Shown here: piece by piece, positions 48,888 to 57,751 of the stretch
Position numbering within the stretch: position 1 is the stretch's first letter
How the letters are laid out: every line of letters starts with the position of its first letter
NCBI GenBank assembly: GCA_947452065.1
Contig: CANGBB010000002.1
Span: forward strand, 62,001-126,000
DNA length: 64,000 bases
Direction of reading: 5' to 3'
Source: Gammaproteobacteria bacterium
GTDB lineage: Bacteria > Pseudomonadota > Gammaproteobacteria > Steroidobacterales > Steroidobacteraceae
Position numbers and translations under genes: made by a program
Notes under the pieces: generated by a model
Told to the model about the DNA's origin: nothing
Seen by the model: the letters and a program-made list of their open reading frames with translations, nothing else
Databases searched by the model: none

Positions 48888-49775
48888 ATGAGCGAGATCG
48901 GATTCATCGGCGTTGGCATCATGGGCATGCCCATGGCGCGCCATCTCGTGGCTGCGGGGCACCGTGTCCATGTCTGGTCGCGTAGCAAGCCGGCCGAGGC
49001 ACTCAGCGCTGCGGGCTTCGAGCCCTGCGTTTCAGCGCGCGCCGTCGCCGAGCGAGCGGAAGTCATCATCACCATGGTCTCGGACACGCCTGATGTGGCG
49101 CAGGTCCTCTTTGGCCCCGGCGGTGTGGCCGAAGGTCTGCGTCCGGGTAGTCTGGTGATCGACATGAGTTCGATCTCGCCCGTTGCAACGCGCGAGTTCG
49201 CGGCGCGTATCGAAGCTCTGGGCTGTGATTATCTCGACGCGCCGGTATCCGGTGGTGACGTGGGTGCGCGTGCCGCGACGCTCACCATCATGGTCGGCGG
49301 CCGTCAGACGGCCTTCGAGCGCGCGCGACCGCTGTTCGAGAAGTTGGGTCGCAGCATCACGCTGATTGGTGATGCCGGAGCTGGGCAGACCGCGAAGGTG
49401 GCCAACCAGATCATCGTGGCGCTGAACGTCGCAGCTGTCAGTGAGGCTTTAGTGTTTGCCGCCAAGGCGGGCGTTGATCCGGCGCGTGTGCGTCAGGCGC
49501 TGCTGGGCGGTTTTGCGGCTTCGCGTGTGCTGGAGTTGCACGGCGAGAAAATGCTGACGCGCAGCTTCGATCCGGGCTTCCGTATCGAATTGCATCTGAA
49601 GGATCTCGGTGTGGCGCTGGATTCGGCGCGGGCGTTGCAGATGCCGCTGCCGCATACCGCCGTCGTGGCACAACTGATGAATGCCGCACAGGCGCAGGGC
49701 CTGGGCTCGCAGGACAATTCCGCACTGGTGCAACTGATCGAGCAGTTGGCCAATCAAACTCTACGCGCGAGCTGA
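48888..49775 (+). CDS. NAD(P)-dependent 3-hydroxyacid dehydrogenase, tartronate semialdehyde reductase-like
   Basis: A 295-residue member of the beta-hydroxyacid dehydrogenase family. It has GFIGVGIMGMPMARHL (Rossmann), the substrate-binding DAPVSGGDVGARAATLTIMVGG and the catalytic lysine in GAGQTAKVANQI. Coupling to a glycerate kinase (TGATG overlap at 49775) favours reduction of tartronate semialdehyde to D-glycerate. 3-hydroxyisobutyrate dehydrogenase is the main alternative. Confidence 0.87.
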   Translation: MSEIGFIGVGIMGMPMARHLVAAGHRVHVWSRSKPAEALSAAGFEPCVSARAVAERAEVIITMVSDTPDVAQVLFGPGGVAEGLRPGSLVIDMSSISPVATREFAARIEALGCDYLDAPVSGGDVGARAATLTIMVGGRQTAFERARPLFEKLGRSITLIGDAGAGQTAKVANQIIVALNVAAVSEALVFAAKAGVDPARVRQALLGGFAASRVLELHGEKMLTRSFDPGFRIELHLKDLGVALDSARALQMPLPHTAVVAQLMNAAQAQGLGSQDNSALVQLIEQLANQTLRAS

Positions 49776-51028
49776 TGACGGCGCTGCTGCGGCAGATGTT
49801 CGCAGCGGCAGTGCAGGCCGCCGCGCCGTCTCTCTGCGTACCGGCAGCGCTGCCCGCGGTGCCTCGCGGTCGCACCGTAGTGGTCGGGGCGGGCAAGGCA
49901 GCGGCCGCCATGGCGGCCGCTGTCGAAGCACACTGGCCGCAGACGGCGCCACTGTCTGGACTGGTCATCACCCGATACGGACATGCGGTGCCGACGCAGC
50001 GCATCGCGGTGGTCGAAGCTGCGCACCCGCTGCCCGATGCCGCCGGTGTCGAAGCAACCGCGCGCATCCTCGAGCTGGCGCAGGGATTGGGCGCCGATGA
50101 CTTATTGCTCTGCCTGATCTCCGGTGGAGGTTCGGCACTGCTCTCAGCGCCGGCAGCAGGTATCACTCTCGCTGACAAGCAAGCCGTCACGCGCGCACTG
50201 TTGCGCGGTGGCATACCGATTGGCGCGATGAACTGCGTGCGCCGACATCTGTCGGCCATCAAGGGCGGGCGGCTCGCAGTGGCCGCATGGCCCGCGCCGG
50301 TGGTCAGCCTGATCATCTCCGATGTGCCCGGTGATGATCTGGCTGCGATTGCATCGGGCCCCACTGTCGGTGATGCCAGCACCTGTGCCGATGCGCTCGC
50401 AGTGTTGGCGGACTATCAGCTCGACGTGCCGGAAGCGGTGCGCGCCTGGCTGCATCGGATCGATGCCGAGACGCCCAAGCCCGATGATCCACGCCTGCGC
50501 GCTGTCGACAATCGGCTGATCGCGACGCCGCGCAAGGCGCTGGAAGCAGCCTGCGCAGTCGCTCACGCTGCCGGCGTGTCGACGGTACTGCTGGGTGATG
50601 ACATCGAGGGCGAGGCGAGAGATGTGGCCGTATCACAGGCCCGCACGGCGCTGCGATACAGACTCGCCGGAGAGCCGGCTCCGATGGTGCTCGTCTCCGG
50701 CGGTGAAACCACGGTGACCGTCCGTGGGCGTGGTCGCGGCGGACGCAACAGCGAATTCCTGTTGGCACTGGCGATCGCGCTAGAGGGCGCCGCGGGCATT
50801 CATGCCCTCGCTGCCGACACGGATGGCATCGATGGGAGCGAAAGCAATGCCGGTGCCTGCATCGGGCCAGATACCCTGGCCCGCGCGCGGATGCTCGGGC
50901 TCGATGCGTCGGCCTATCTGGCCAACAACGACGCCTACGGTTTTTTCGACGCGCTCGGTGACCTGGTGGTCACTGGTCAGACGCTGACCAACGTGAATGA
51001 CTTCCGCGCCATTCTCATCGAGCGCTGA
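49775..51028 (+). CDS. Glycerate 2-kinase, MOFRL/DUF4147 family
   Basis: A 417-residue class II glycerate kinase making 2-phosphoglycerate from D-glycerate and ATP. The N-terminal VVGAGKAAAAMAAAVE, the LISGGGSALLSAPAAGI loop and the C-terminal MOFRL part (VSGGETTVTVRGRGRGGRNSEFLLALA, then ADTDGIDGSESNAGA) are all present. It starts one base inside the preceding reductase stop, so the two form a C3-acid salvage unit. Convergent with the D,D-carboxypeptidase gene. Confidence 0.92.
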   Translation: MTALLRQMFAAAVQAAAPSLCVPAALPAVPRGRTVVVGAGKAAAAMAAAVEAHWPQTAPLSGLVITRYGHAVPTQRIAVVEAAHPLPDAAGVEATARILELAQGLGADDLLLCLISGGGSALLSAPAAGITLADKQAVTRALLRGGIPIGAMNCVRRHLSAIKGGRLAVAAWPAPVVSLIISDVPGDDLAAIASGPTVGDASTCADALAVLADYQLDVPEAVRAWLHRIDAETPKPDDPRLRAVDNRLIATPRKALEAACAVAHAAGVSTVLLGDDIEGEARDVAVSQARTALRYRLAGEPAPMVLVSGGETTVTVRGRGRGGRNSEFLLALAIALEGAAGIHALAADTDGIDGSESNAGACIGPDTLARARMLGLDASAYLANNDAYGFFDALGDLVVTGQTLTNVNDFRAILIER

Positions 51029-51043
51029 GCTCTGTCCGAGCCC

Positions 51044-52330
51044 TTACTTGAACCAGAGCGCCACGGTATCCCGGATGCGAATCCAAAGATTTCCTGTTGC
51101 CACCGCCGCTGACGGGTACAACGGCACCCGTTCCACGACATTCCCAGCCAGCGAGACCTGCAGTTCGCCCACCGGTGCGTTCGCAGCCAGCGGTGCGATC
51201 AGTTTCGGCTGCGATGTAGCCGTCGTAGTGATGCTGCCGGCCTGACCGCGCGGCACCGTAATCTGCACATCCGCGCTGGGGTTGATCGCGACATACCCTT
51301 CGGCGCTCTTGTAGACGCGTGGTTTGAGAACCATCTCGCCCGCCTTGCGGATGGAGACGCTCTCGAAGTGGGTGTAGCCGTAGTTCAGCAGAGCTGCGCT
51401 GGCATCCTCGCGAGTGCGTTCGCCGCTGCTGCCGAGTACTACCGAGATCAGTCGCGTGTTCTCGCGCTTGGCTGAAGTCACCAGGCAATAGCCAGCCGAG
51501 TCAGTGTGGCCGGTCTTCATGCCATCGACGGAAGAGTCGCGCACCAGCAGGCCGTTGCGGTTCGGCTGCTTGATGTTGTTCCAGGTGAATTCCTTAATCG
51601 AATACAGCGGGTAGCGATCCGGGAACTCGCGGATGATGGTGCGCGCCAGCGTGGCGATGTCGCGGGCGGTGCTGTAATGGGTCGGGGCGGGCAGGCCGTC
51701 AGCGTTTTCATAGTGAGTGCCCTTCAGCCCGAGCCGTTCCGCCTGCGCGTTCATCATCGCGACGAAGCCCGGCTCGCTGCCTCCGATCCGCTCAGCCAGT
51801 GCGATGGTGGCATCGTTCCCGGACTGTACGATCATGCCCTTGAGCAGCACATCGACTGAGGCGGTGGTGCCCACCTGCAAAAAGGTGCGTGAGCCCTCGG
51901 CCTTCCAGGCGTGCTCACTGATGGTCACCTCATCGGTGAGTTTCAGTTTGCCATCGCGCAGAGCCTGAAAGGCGATATAGGCGGTCATGAGCTTGGTGAT
52001 GCTGGCCGGTTCCATGCGCTCGTCCGCATTCAGTGCGGCCAGAGTCTGGCCGCTGCCGGCATCGATCAGCAGGAAGCCACGCGCATCGACCGGTGGTGGC
52101 GCCGGAACGCCGGGCACCACAGAGGGCGCGGAGGACAGCTGTACGGGCGCCTTGGCCGCAGCCTTGGGTTTTGTGGTTGCCTTAGGCGCAGCGTGTGCGG
52201 CCGCACTCTTGCCCGACTGTTTTGCTGCGGTGGCGTGCCGCGCCGCAGGCTTCTGGGCCGCGTCGGCGTGAGGAACCATGAGCGAGACGGTTGTCAGCAG
52301 GCAGGTGATAAGAACGGCGCGAATCGACAT
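51044..52330 (-). CDS. D-alanyl-D-alanine carboxypeptidase (PBP5/6 type) with Lys/Ala-rich linker
   Basis: A 428-residue penicillin-binding protein that trims pentapeptide side chains in the periplasm. The start is ATG 52330 after a GGAG. Signal peptide about 1-25. Active-site motifs: Ser110-x-x-Lys113 (SITK), Ser170-Gly-Asn172 and Lys272-Thr-Gly (KTGHTDSAGY). Residues 26-63 form an unusual Ala/Lys/Pro-rich linker. The C-terminal domain ends in an amphipathic helix (LWIRIRDTVALWFK) that likely anchors it to the membrane. Last gene of the mre/mrd cluster. Confidence 0.93.
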   Translation of the reverse strand: MSIRAVLITCLLTTVSLMVPHADAAQKPAARHATAAKQSGKSAAAHAAPKATTKPKAAAKAPVQLSSAPSVVPGVPAPPPVDARGFLLIDAGSGQTLAALNADERMEPASITKLMTAYIAFQALRDGKLKLTDEVTISEHAWKAEGSRTFLQVGTTASVDVLLKGMIVQSGNDATIALAERIGGSEPGFVAMMNAQAERLGLKGTHYENADGLPAPTHYSTARDIATLARTIIREFPDRYPLYSIKEFTWNNIKQPNRNGLLVRDSSVDGMKTGHTDSAGYCLVTSAKRENTRLISVVLGSSGERTREDASAALLNYGYTHFESVSIRKAGEMVLKPRVYKSAEGYVAINPSADVQITVPRGQAGSITTTATSQPKLIAPLAANAPVGELQVSLAGNVVERVPLYPSAAVATGNLWIRIRDTVALWFK

Positions 52331-52358
52331 CAATGCAACTCCAGGCTTGAATGGGCAA

Positions 52359-53210
52359 TCATGGATCGGTGACCAGGCGCGCACCGGGCAGGCCCAGCGT
52401 TCCGAGACGCGACTGTAACTCATCGAATTCAGCAACGCTCGACAGCGGACCGATGCGTACGCGGTGCAGTGCAGCTGTTCCCTGGCCGCTGCGCGACATG
52501 TACACCTGCGTGATGCCAGCGGCACGCACACGCTCCATCACGCTGGCGGCGTTGGTTTCATTGGCGAAGGCGCCGACCTGCAGCGTCAGGACCTTGGCCG
52601 GGCCAAAAACGGGCGCTGCCGCGCCGGGCGTTGCCAGGGCTTCGATGGCCGGTGCGGGCGGGCTTCCCGGTGCCAGCACCTGAACGCTGACAAACGCAGT
52701 CCCATCACGAAGCATGTCCAGCTTCGCGGCGGCCGTCCACGAAAGGTCGATGAGGCGGTTGGCGACGAATGGACCGCGATCGTTGATGCGCACCACCACC
52801 GAGCGGCCGTTCGCGAGGTTGGTCACACGGGCATAGCAGGGGATGGGCAGCGTCTTGTGGGCGGCTGTCATGGCGTACATGTCGTACGGCTCGCCGCTCG
52901 ACGTGCTCTTGCCGTGGAAGGTCGGGCCATACCAGCTCGCCACACCCCGGTCCTCATAGCCCACGGCGGTGGACAGCACCTGATAGCGCTGTCCGAGCAC
53001 ATCGTAAAAGGGCGGGTTACCGGATTTGCTGCGCGGTTCGATACGCGGCACTGCATCGGGAATCGATGCGAAGTCGGCGGGCGGCGCGGGGACTGAAGCC
53101 GGCGGCTTCGGCTGCGGCCGACTTGGCGGTGCGCGACGCGGCGCGGGAGTGCTGCAGGCAACGAGCAGCGTGAGCGTGGCTGCAGTGATCAGCGCCACCA
53201 GACTTGGCAT
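52359..53210 (-). CDS. rlpA: Septal ring lytic transglycosylase RlpA
   Basis: RlpA cuts glycan strands lacking stem peptides. Start ATG 53210 gives 283 residues; an in-frame ATG at 53264 would overlap mltB. Lipobox LLVAC (Cys19) marks an outer membrane lipoprotein. A Pro-rich linker leads to the double-psi beta-barrel (GVASWYGPTFHGKSTSSGEPYDM, then VVVRINDRGPF) and a C-terminal SPOR domain (VLTLQVGAFANETNAASVMERV). Between mltB and the carboxypeptidase gene. Confidence 0.94.
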   Translation of the reverse strand: MPSLVALITAATLTLLVACSTPAPRRAPPSRPQPKPPASVPAPPADFASIPDAVPRIEPRSKSGNPPFYDVLGQRYQVLSTAVGYEDRGVASWYGPTFHGKSTSSGEPYDMYAMTAAHKTLPIPCYARVTNLANGRSVVVRINDRGPFVANRLIDLSWTAAAKLDMLRDGTAFVSVQVLAPGSPPAPAIEALATPGAAAPVFGPAKVLTLQVGAFANETNAASVMERVRAAGITQVYMSRSGQGTAALHRVRIGPLSSVAEFDELQSRLGTLGLPGARLVTDP

Positions 53211-53232
53211 GCGCCAAGCCTGGCCGACATTC

Positions 53233-54228
53233 TCAAGGCTGCTTGGAGCGCTGCAGGATTGCATCGGCCAGATCGTTGACGGCCATCGCGTACAACGGGC
53301 TGCGGTTGTAGCGGGTGATCACGTAGAAGTTGCGAAAGCCCACACGCCAGGCCATTTGATCGGCCTCTGGCGCCGCGACAGCCACGGCCGGCGTCTCTGC
53401 GGGCAGCGTCGAATCCACGACGAAGCCGCGCGCACGGAGCGATCCAAGGGTGTCGCTGAGTGTGACCGTGGCGGGCAGTGTCGGCGGCGTCTCGCCATTG
53501 AATCGTGCGGGCGCCATGACCGGTGCGCCGTCCTGCCAGCCGTACTGATGCAGGTAGTGCGCCACGCTGGCAAAGATATCGCCCCAGTCGCGCCACAGGT
53601 CGCGTGCCGGCGATCCGTCTTCATTGACGGCATACTGCCGGTAGCTGGATGGCATGAACTGGGCCACACCCATCGCGCCGGCATAGGATCCGAGCAGTGT
53701 TTTTGGATCTAGCTTCTCTTCACGACATAGTTTGAGGAACTGGCCCAGTTCGGCACGGAAATACTCGCTGCGCGGCGGATAGTCGAAGGCCAGCGTGACA
53801 AGTGCATCGAGCACGCGATACTGGCCGGTGATACGTCCGTAATAGGTTTCGACGCCGATGATGCCCAGAATGTATTGGACGGGCACCTGTTCACTGGCGG
53901 CCACCTTGGCCAGCAATTCGTGGTGTTCGCGCCACAGCGCAACGCCCGCGTTGATGCGCTCATCAGTGAGGAAGCGCGGGCGATACTCGAACCACGACAG
54001 CGCCTTCTCCGGCGGCTTGCTCATGATCTCGATGATCTTCGGCTGAGACACGGCGCCCGAGAGCAGCTCGGTCAGTGCCGCTGCATTCACACCCTCGCGG
54101 GCCTGAGCTGCAATGAAGCTCTGGATTTCCGGCCGTTGCACATCGAGACCGGCGGCGCGCGCGAGCGGCAGCGTGGCACACAGCAAGACAGTGCAGACCG
54201 AACCAAGAAGAAAACGACGGGGCATCAT
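53233..54228 (-). CDS. mltB: Lytic murein transglycosylase B
   Basis: Cleaves peptidoglycan between MurNAc and GlcNAc forming anhydroMurNAc ends. 331 residues with a signal peptide (about 1-25) but no lipobox, so a soluble periplasmic form. The catalytic region ILGIIGVETYYGRITG contains the general acid Glu. The SYAGAMGVAQFMPSSYRQYA and YNRSPLYAMAVNDLADAI segments are diagnostic. Start overlaps the rodA stop by four bases. Confidence 0.95.
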   Translation of the reverse strand: MMPRRFLLGSVCTVLLCATLPLARAAGLDVQRPEIQSFIAAQAREGVNAAALTELLSGAVSQPKIIEIMSKPPEKALSWFEYRPRFLTDERINAGVALWREHHELLAKVAASEQVPVQYILGIIGVETYYGRITGQYRVLDALVTLAFDYPPRSEYFRAELGQFLKLCREEKLDPKTLLGSYAGAMGVAQFMPSSYRQYAVNEDGSPARDLWRDWGDIFASVAHYLHQYGWQDGAPVMAPARFNGETPPTLPATVTLSDTLGSLRARGFVVDSTLPAETPAVAVAAPEADQMAWRVGFRNFYVITRYNRSPLYAMAVNDLADAILQRSKQP

Positions 54229-55382
54229 GAGCCCATCCTTTTGCGATGCGAATGCAGTCCCATGAGGATACCGAAGCCAGCCAGCAGCGTCACGGCCGCA
54301 GTGCCTCCGTAGCTGACCAGAGGCAGCGGCACGCCGACCACGGGCAGTAATCCGGTCACCATGCCGGTGTTGATGAGCATGTAGACGGAGAACGTGAATG
54401 CAATGCTCGCCGCGAGCAGGCGCGCAAATGTGTCACTGGTCTGGCTGGCCAGAAACACGGCGCGCGAGACCACGAACAGGTAGAGGATCAGCAGCACCAC
54501 CAGGCCCACCAGTCCGAATTCTTCGCCGATTACTGCGAAGATGAAGTCGGTGGAGCTCTCGGGCAGAAATTCCAGCTGAGCCTGGCTGCCATTCATCCAG
54601 CCCTTGCCGAAGACGCCGCCCGAACCGATGGCAATCTGCGACTGGGTGATGTGATAGCCGGAACCCAGTGGATCGGATTGCGGGTCCAGGAATACACGGA
54701 CCCGTTCGCGCTGGTAGTCGTGCATGAAATTCCAGCCGACGAATGCCGCTCCGACGGCCATCACCGCCAGCAATGCAATGATCTGCCACTGCAGTCCGGC
54801 CATGAGAATTACCAGAAAACCAGCGACGGCGATCAGCATGGCCGTGCCAAGGTCGGGCTGCATCGCCACCAGCGCCACCGGCGCCAGTACCAAGCCGGCC
54901 ACGACCAGCAGTGCGCGCCAGTCGGGGGGCAGTGGGCGCTCATGCAGCAGTGAGGCGACCATCATCGGCACGGCGAGCTTCATGATCTCGGAGGGCTGAA
55001 AGCGGATCAATCCAAGGTCCAGCCAGCGCTGCGCACCCTTGCCGATGTGGCCAACCACGTCCACCACGATGAGTAACAGAATGCCGATGACATACAGCCA
55101 TGGCGCCAGACGCCGCAGGAAATTGGGTGAGCAATTGGCCAGCGACAGCATGATGACGGTGCCCAGTGCAATGCGTTCCAGCGTGCGTACGATGGTGGTG
55201 ACGCTTTGGCCCGAGGCACTGTACTGCACCACCAGCGAATAGAGCACGATCAGTCCGATGCCGATCAGCAACGGGCCGTCGAGTTTCAGTGCCGCCAGCA
55301 GACGCGCGGTATCCGAGATCGTGCGCCGCGCACTCAACGGATTGTTCACCGATTCACGCAGCCACGCTGGATCCTTGTTCAT
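54225..55382 (-). CDS. rodA: Peptidoglycan glycosyltransferase RodA (MrdB)
   Basis: A SEDS glycosyltransferase that polymerises lipid II for side-wall synthesis with PBP2. 385 residues, ten hydrophobic segments. The FQPSEIMKLAVPM segment, AMQPDLGTAML and the C-terminal VVGVPLPLVSYGGTAAVTLLAGFGI are SEDS hallmarks; the catalytic Asp lies in the external loop containing FLDPQSDPLGSGYH. Overlaps mrdA upstream and mltB downstream by four bases each. Confidence 0.96.
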   Translation of the reverse strand: MNKDPAWLRESVNNPLSARRTISDTARLLAALKLDGPLLIGIGLIVLYSLVVQYSASGQSVTTIVRTLERIALGTVIMLSLANCSPNFLRRLAPWLYVIGILLLIVVDVVGHIGKGAQRWLDLGLIRFQPSEIMKLAVPMMVASLLHERPLPPDWRALLVVAGLVLAPVALVAMQPDLGTAMLIAVAGFLVILMAGLQWQIIALLAVMAVGAAFVGWNFMHDYQRERVRVFLDPQSDPLGSGYHITQSQIAIGSGGVFGKGWMNGSQAQLEFLPESSTDFIFAVIGEEFGLVGLVVLLILYLFVVSRAVFLASQTSDTFARLLAASIAFTFSVYMLINTGMVTGLLPVVGVPLPLVSYGGTAAVTLLAGFGILMGLHSHRKRMGS

Positions 55383-57265
55383 GTCGGTGGCACCCCGGTA
55401 TCCATCTTCAGATAGGCGTCCATCACTCGTTTGGCAATCGGTGCGGCGACACTGGCGCCAAAGCCGCCGTTCTCAACCAGCACGGCGATGGCGATACGCG
55501 GCTTGTCAGCGGGCGCGAAGGCGATGAACCATGAGTGATCCCGCAGCCGCTCGTTCTCGATCCGGGCTGACACCTTCTGGTTCTGAGCGATGCTGAACAC
55601 CTGCGCGGTACCCGTCTTGCCGGCGATCGGATAGCTCGAGCCGCGCCCGATAGCCGCCGCCGTGCCGCGGGTCGTTGCGCCGATCATGCCCTGCAGGACG
55701 ATGTCCCATTGCTCGCTCGTGACGCCATCGACATCGGGTCTTTTCACAGATTCCACCGGCGTAACCTTGCCCTCTGCATCAAGCAGGCCGGTGAGCAATC
55801 TGGGCTGGAAGCTGTGGCCGCGATTGGCGATCACGGACACCATCACGGCCAGCTGCAAGGGGGTGACCTGCAGGTATCCCTGGCCGACACCGAGGTTCAC
55901 CGTTTCGCCGGGGAACCACACCTGATCGGCCGGATGCTTAAAGATTTTCTTCTTCCACTGTGGGGTTGGAAGCAGGCCCGGCCGTTCGCCACTGATGTCG
56001 ATGCCGCTGAGCTGGCCGAGCCCAAAGGGTGACAGGAAATTGGCGATGCGATCAACGCCCAACGTAGCGGCAAGCGAATAGAAGTAAACGTCGCAGGACA
56101 CGGCAATCGCATCCACCAGATTCACACCACCGTGTTTGCCGCCTTTGCCCTCGCGATACATGTGCGCGCTACGCGGGAGGTGAAATTCGCCTGAGCAGAA
56201 TTCGCGCTTGTCGGGGTCGAGCACACCGTAGTGCAGTCCGGCCAATGCCATAGCGGGCTTGATGGTCGAGCCGGACGGGTAGGCGCCGCGCAGCGCCCGG
56301 TTCAGCAAGGGCTTGTCGATGTTTTCGGTCAGCGTCGCATATTCAGCCCGCGTGAGTCCGCGGCCGAAGGCGCCCGGGTCGAAACCTGGTCGGCTCGCCA
56401 GCACCAGCACATCGCCGTTGCTGGGGTCGAGCGCCACCACGGCGCCACGGCGATCCCCGAGTCCTTCCTCTGCCGCGCGCTGCGCTGGCAGATCGATGGA
56501 CAGCATGAGATCACGCCCGGCCACTGGCGGCTCAGACTTGAGCACAGGATGATAGGCACCTTGGCGCTCCACCGACCGTCCCTGCGCATTCACCAGAATC
56601 TCGCTGTAACCATTGCGCCCGTGCAGCGGATCCTCGTAAGCAGCCTCGACGCCCAGCTTGCCCATCAGCGTGGTGCCTGCGTAGCTGGCGCGATCGAGTT
56701 TCTTCAGTTCTTCTTCATTGATGGCCGACACATAGCCAAAGGCATGCACGCCCAGTTGGCCGAAGGGATAGTGCCGCGTTTGCCGCGTACGTAGGTCAAC
56801 GCCCTGGAATTCATGCCGATGCACGGCAAAGCGACCAATCTCTTCGTCGCTGAGATTCAGACGAATGGGCACGCTGTCGAAGATGCGTCGCGCCTTGATG
56901 GCCCGACGTGCCTGATCTAGTTGCTCAGTGTTGAGCATGCCAAGAGCCTGCAGGCGAGTCAGCGTGTCTTCGAGATTCGGTGTCTGTTCGCGGATCAGCT
57001 CCAGCTGATAGGTGGGCTGGTTGTCCACCATGATGGTGCCGTGACGATCGCGGATCAGGCCTCGACTGGCGGGAATGGGGTCGCGACGCACGCGATTGCC
57101 CTGCGCCTGATCGAGGAAGTAGTCATGGCGGATGATCTGCAGCCACACCAGCTGCGCGACCAGCGTGGCGCTGAGCAGGAATACCAGCGTCATGCCGATC
57201 ACGCTGCGGCTGACGAAGAGGCGTCCTTCGGCCCATTGGTCCTTGATGCGGACTGGCTGGCTCAC
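55379..57265 (-). CDS. mrdA: Penicillin-binding protein 2
   Basis: The elongation-specific transpeptidase partner of RodA. 628 residues: short cytoplasmic tail, one membrane helix (about 19-40), pedestal domain, and transpeptidase domain. Motifs seen: SGSTIKPAMAL (catalytic Ser in STIK), SCD in AISCDVYFYSLA, and KTG in AGKTGTAQVF. The FCSGEFHLP segment with its Cys is usual for PBP2. Twelve bases after mreD and coupled to rodA. Confidence 0.97.
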   Translation of the reverse strand: MSQPVRIKDQWAEGRLFVSRSVIGMTLVFLLSATLVAQLVWLQIIRHDYFLDQAQGNRVRRDPIPASRGLIRDRHGTIMVDNQPTYQLELIREQTPNLEDTLTRLQALGMLNTEQLDQARRAIKARRIFDSVPIRLNLSDEEIGRFAVHRHEFQGVDLRTRQTRHYPFGQLGVHAFGYVSAINEEELKKLDRASYAGTTLMGKLGVEAAYEDPLHGRNGYSEILVNAQGRSVERQGAYHPVLKSEPPVAGRDLMLSIDLPAQRAAEEGLGDRRGAVVALDPSNGDVLVLASRPGFDPGAFGRGLTRAEYATLTENIDKPLLNRALRGAYPSGSTIKPAMALAGLHYGVLDPDKREFCSGEFHLPRSAHMYREGKGGKHGGVNLVDAIAVSCDVYFYSLAATLGVDRIANFLSPFGLGQLSGIDISGERPGLLPTPQWKKKIFKHPADQVWFPGETVNLGVGQGYLQVTPLQLAVMVSVIANRGHSFQPRLLTGLLDAEGKVTPVESVKRPDVDGVTSEQWDIVLQGMIGATTRGTAAAIGRGSSYPIAGKTGTAQVFSIAQNQKVSARIENERLRDHSWFIAFAPADKPRIAIAVLVENGGFGASVAAPIAKRVMDAYLKMDTGVPPT

Positions 57266-57277
57266 GCGACTTCCGCG

Positions 57278-57751
57278 CTACTGCGGAGCATGGAATCGGC
57301 CCATCAGACCGACGATCAACGGCCACAGCGCGGCGCCTACCAGGGTGTGCAGCCAGCGCGTAGCTCCGGCCAGCGGCTGACCCGTCCAGCCGTCGATCAC
57401 CCAGAGAGCCGCTTCGTATACCAGTAGCGCAAGCAGCACCAGGATCGATTGCTCGAACAGTGGTTTGGCGCGCGTCATGAGATGAAAACGGATAGCGAGG
57501 TAAGCGAGCAGCGACAGCGCGAGAGCGTGCTGGCCCAACACTGAATGCTGCAGCAGGTCCAGCGCCAGCCCCGGGAAGAACGCGAGTCCAATGCCGCTGC
57601 TGAAGGGCGACATCGTGCAGAAGTAGAGCACCACCAGCGCCGGGAAAGCCGGACGCAGGATAGCCAGCCAAGCCGGCACCGGAAACACTGCCAGCAGCAC
57701 CGCGGCGGCTGCCAGTAGCAGGATCGTGAACCGGGAAGTCTGCGCACTCAT
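57278..57751 (-). CDS. mreD: Rod shape-determining protein MreD
   Basis: A 157-residue inner membrane protein with about five helices, part of the elongasome that links MreBC to the synthases. It shows PAFPALVVLYFCTMSP and LALDLLQHSVLGQHALALSLLAYLAIRF, the MreD signature region. The start overlaps the mreC stop (ATGA). Length is typical (about 160). Confidence 0.93.
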   Translation of the reverse strand: MSAQTSRFTILLLAAAAVLLAVFPVPAWLAILRPAFPALVVLYFCTMSPFSSGIGLAFFPGLALDLLQHSVLGQHALALSLLAYLAIRFHLMTRAKPLFEQSILVLLALLVYEAALWVIDGWTGQPLAGATRWLHTLVGAALWPLIVGLMGRFHAPQ

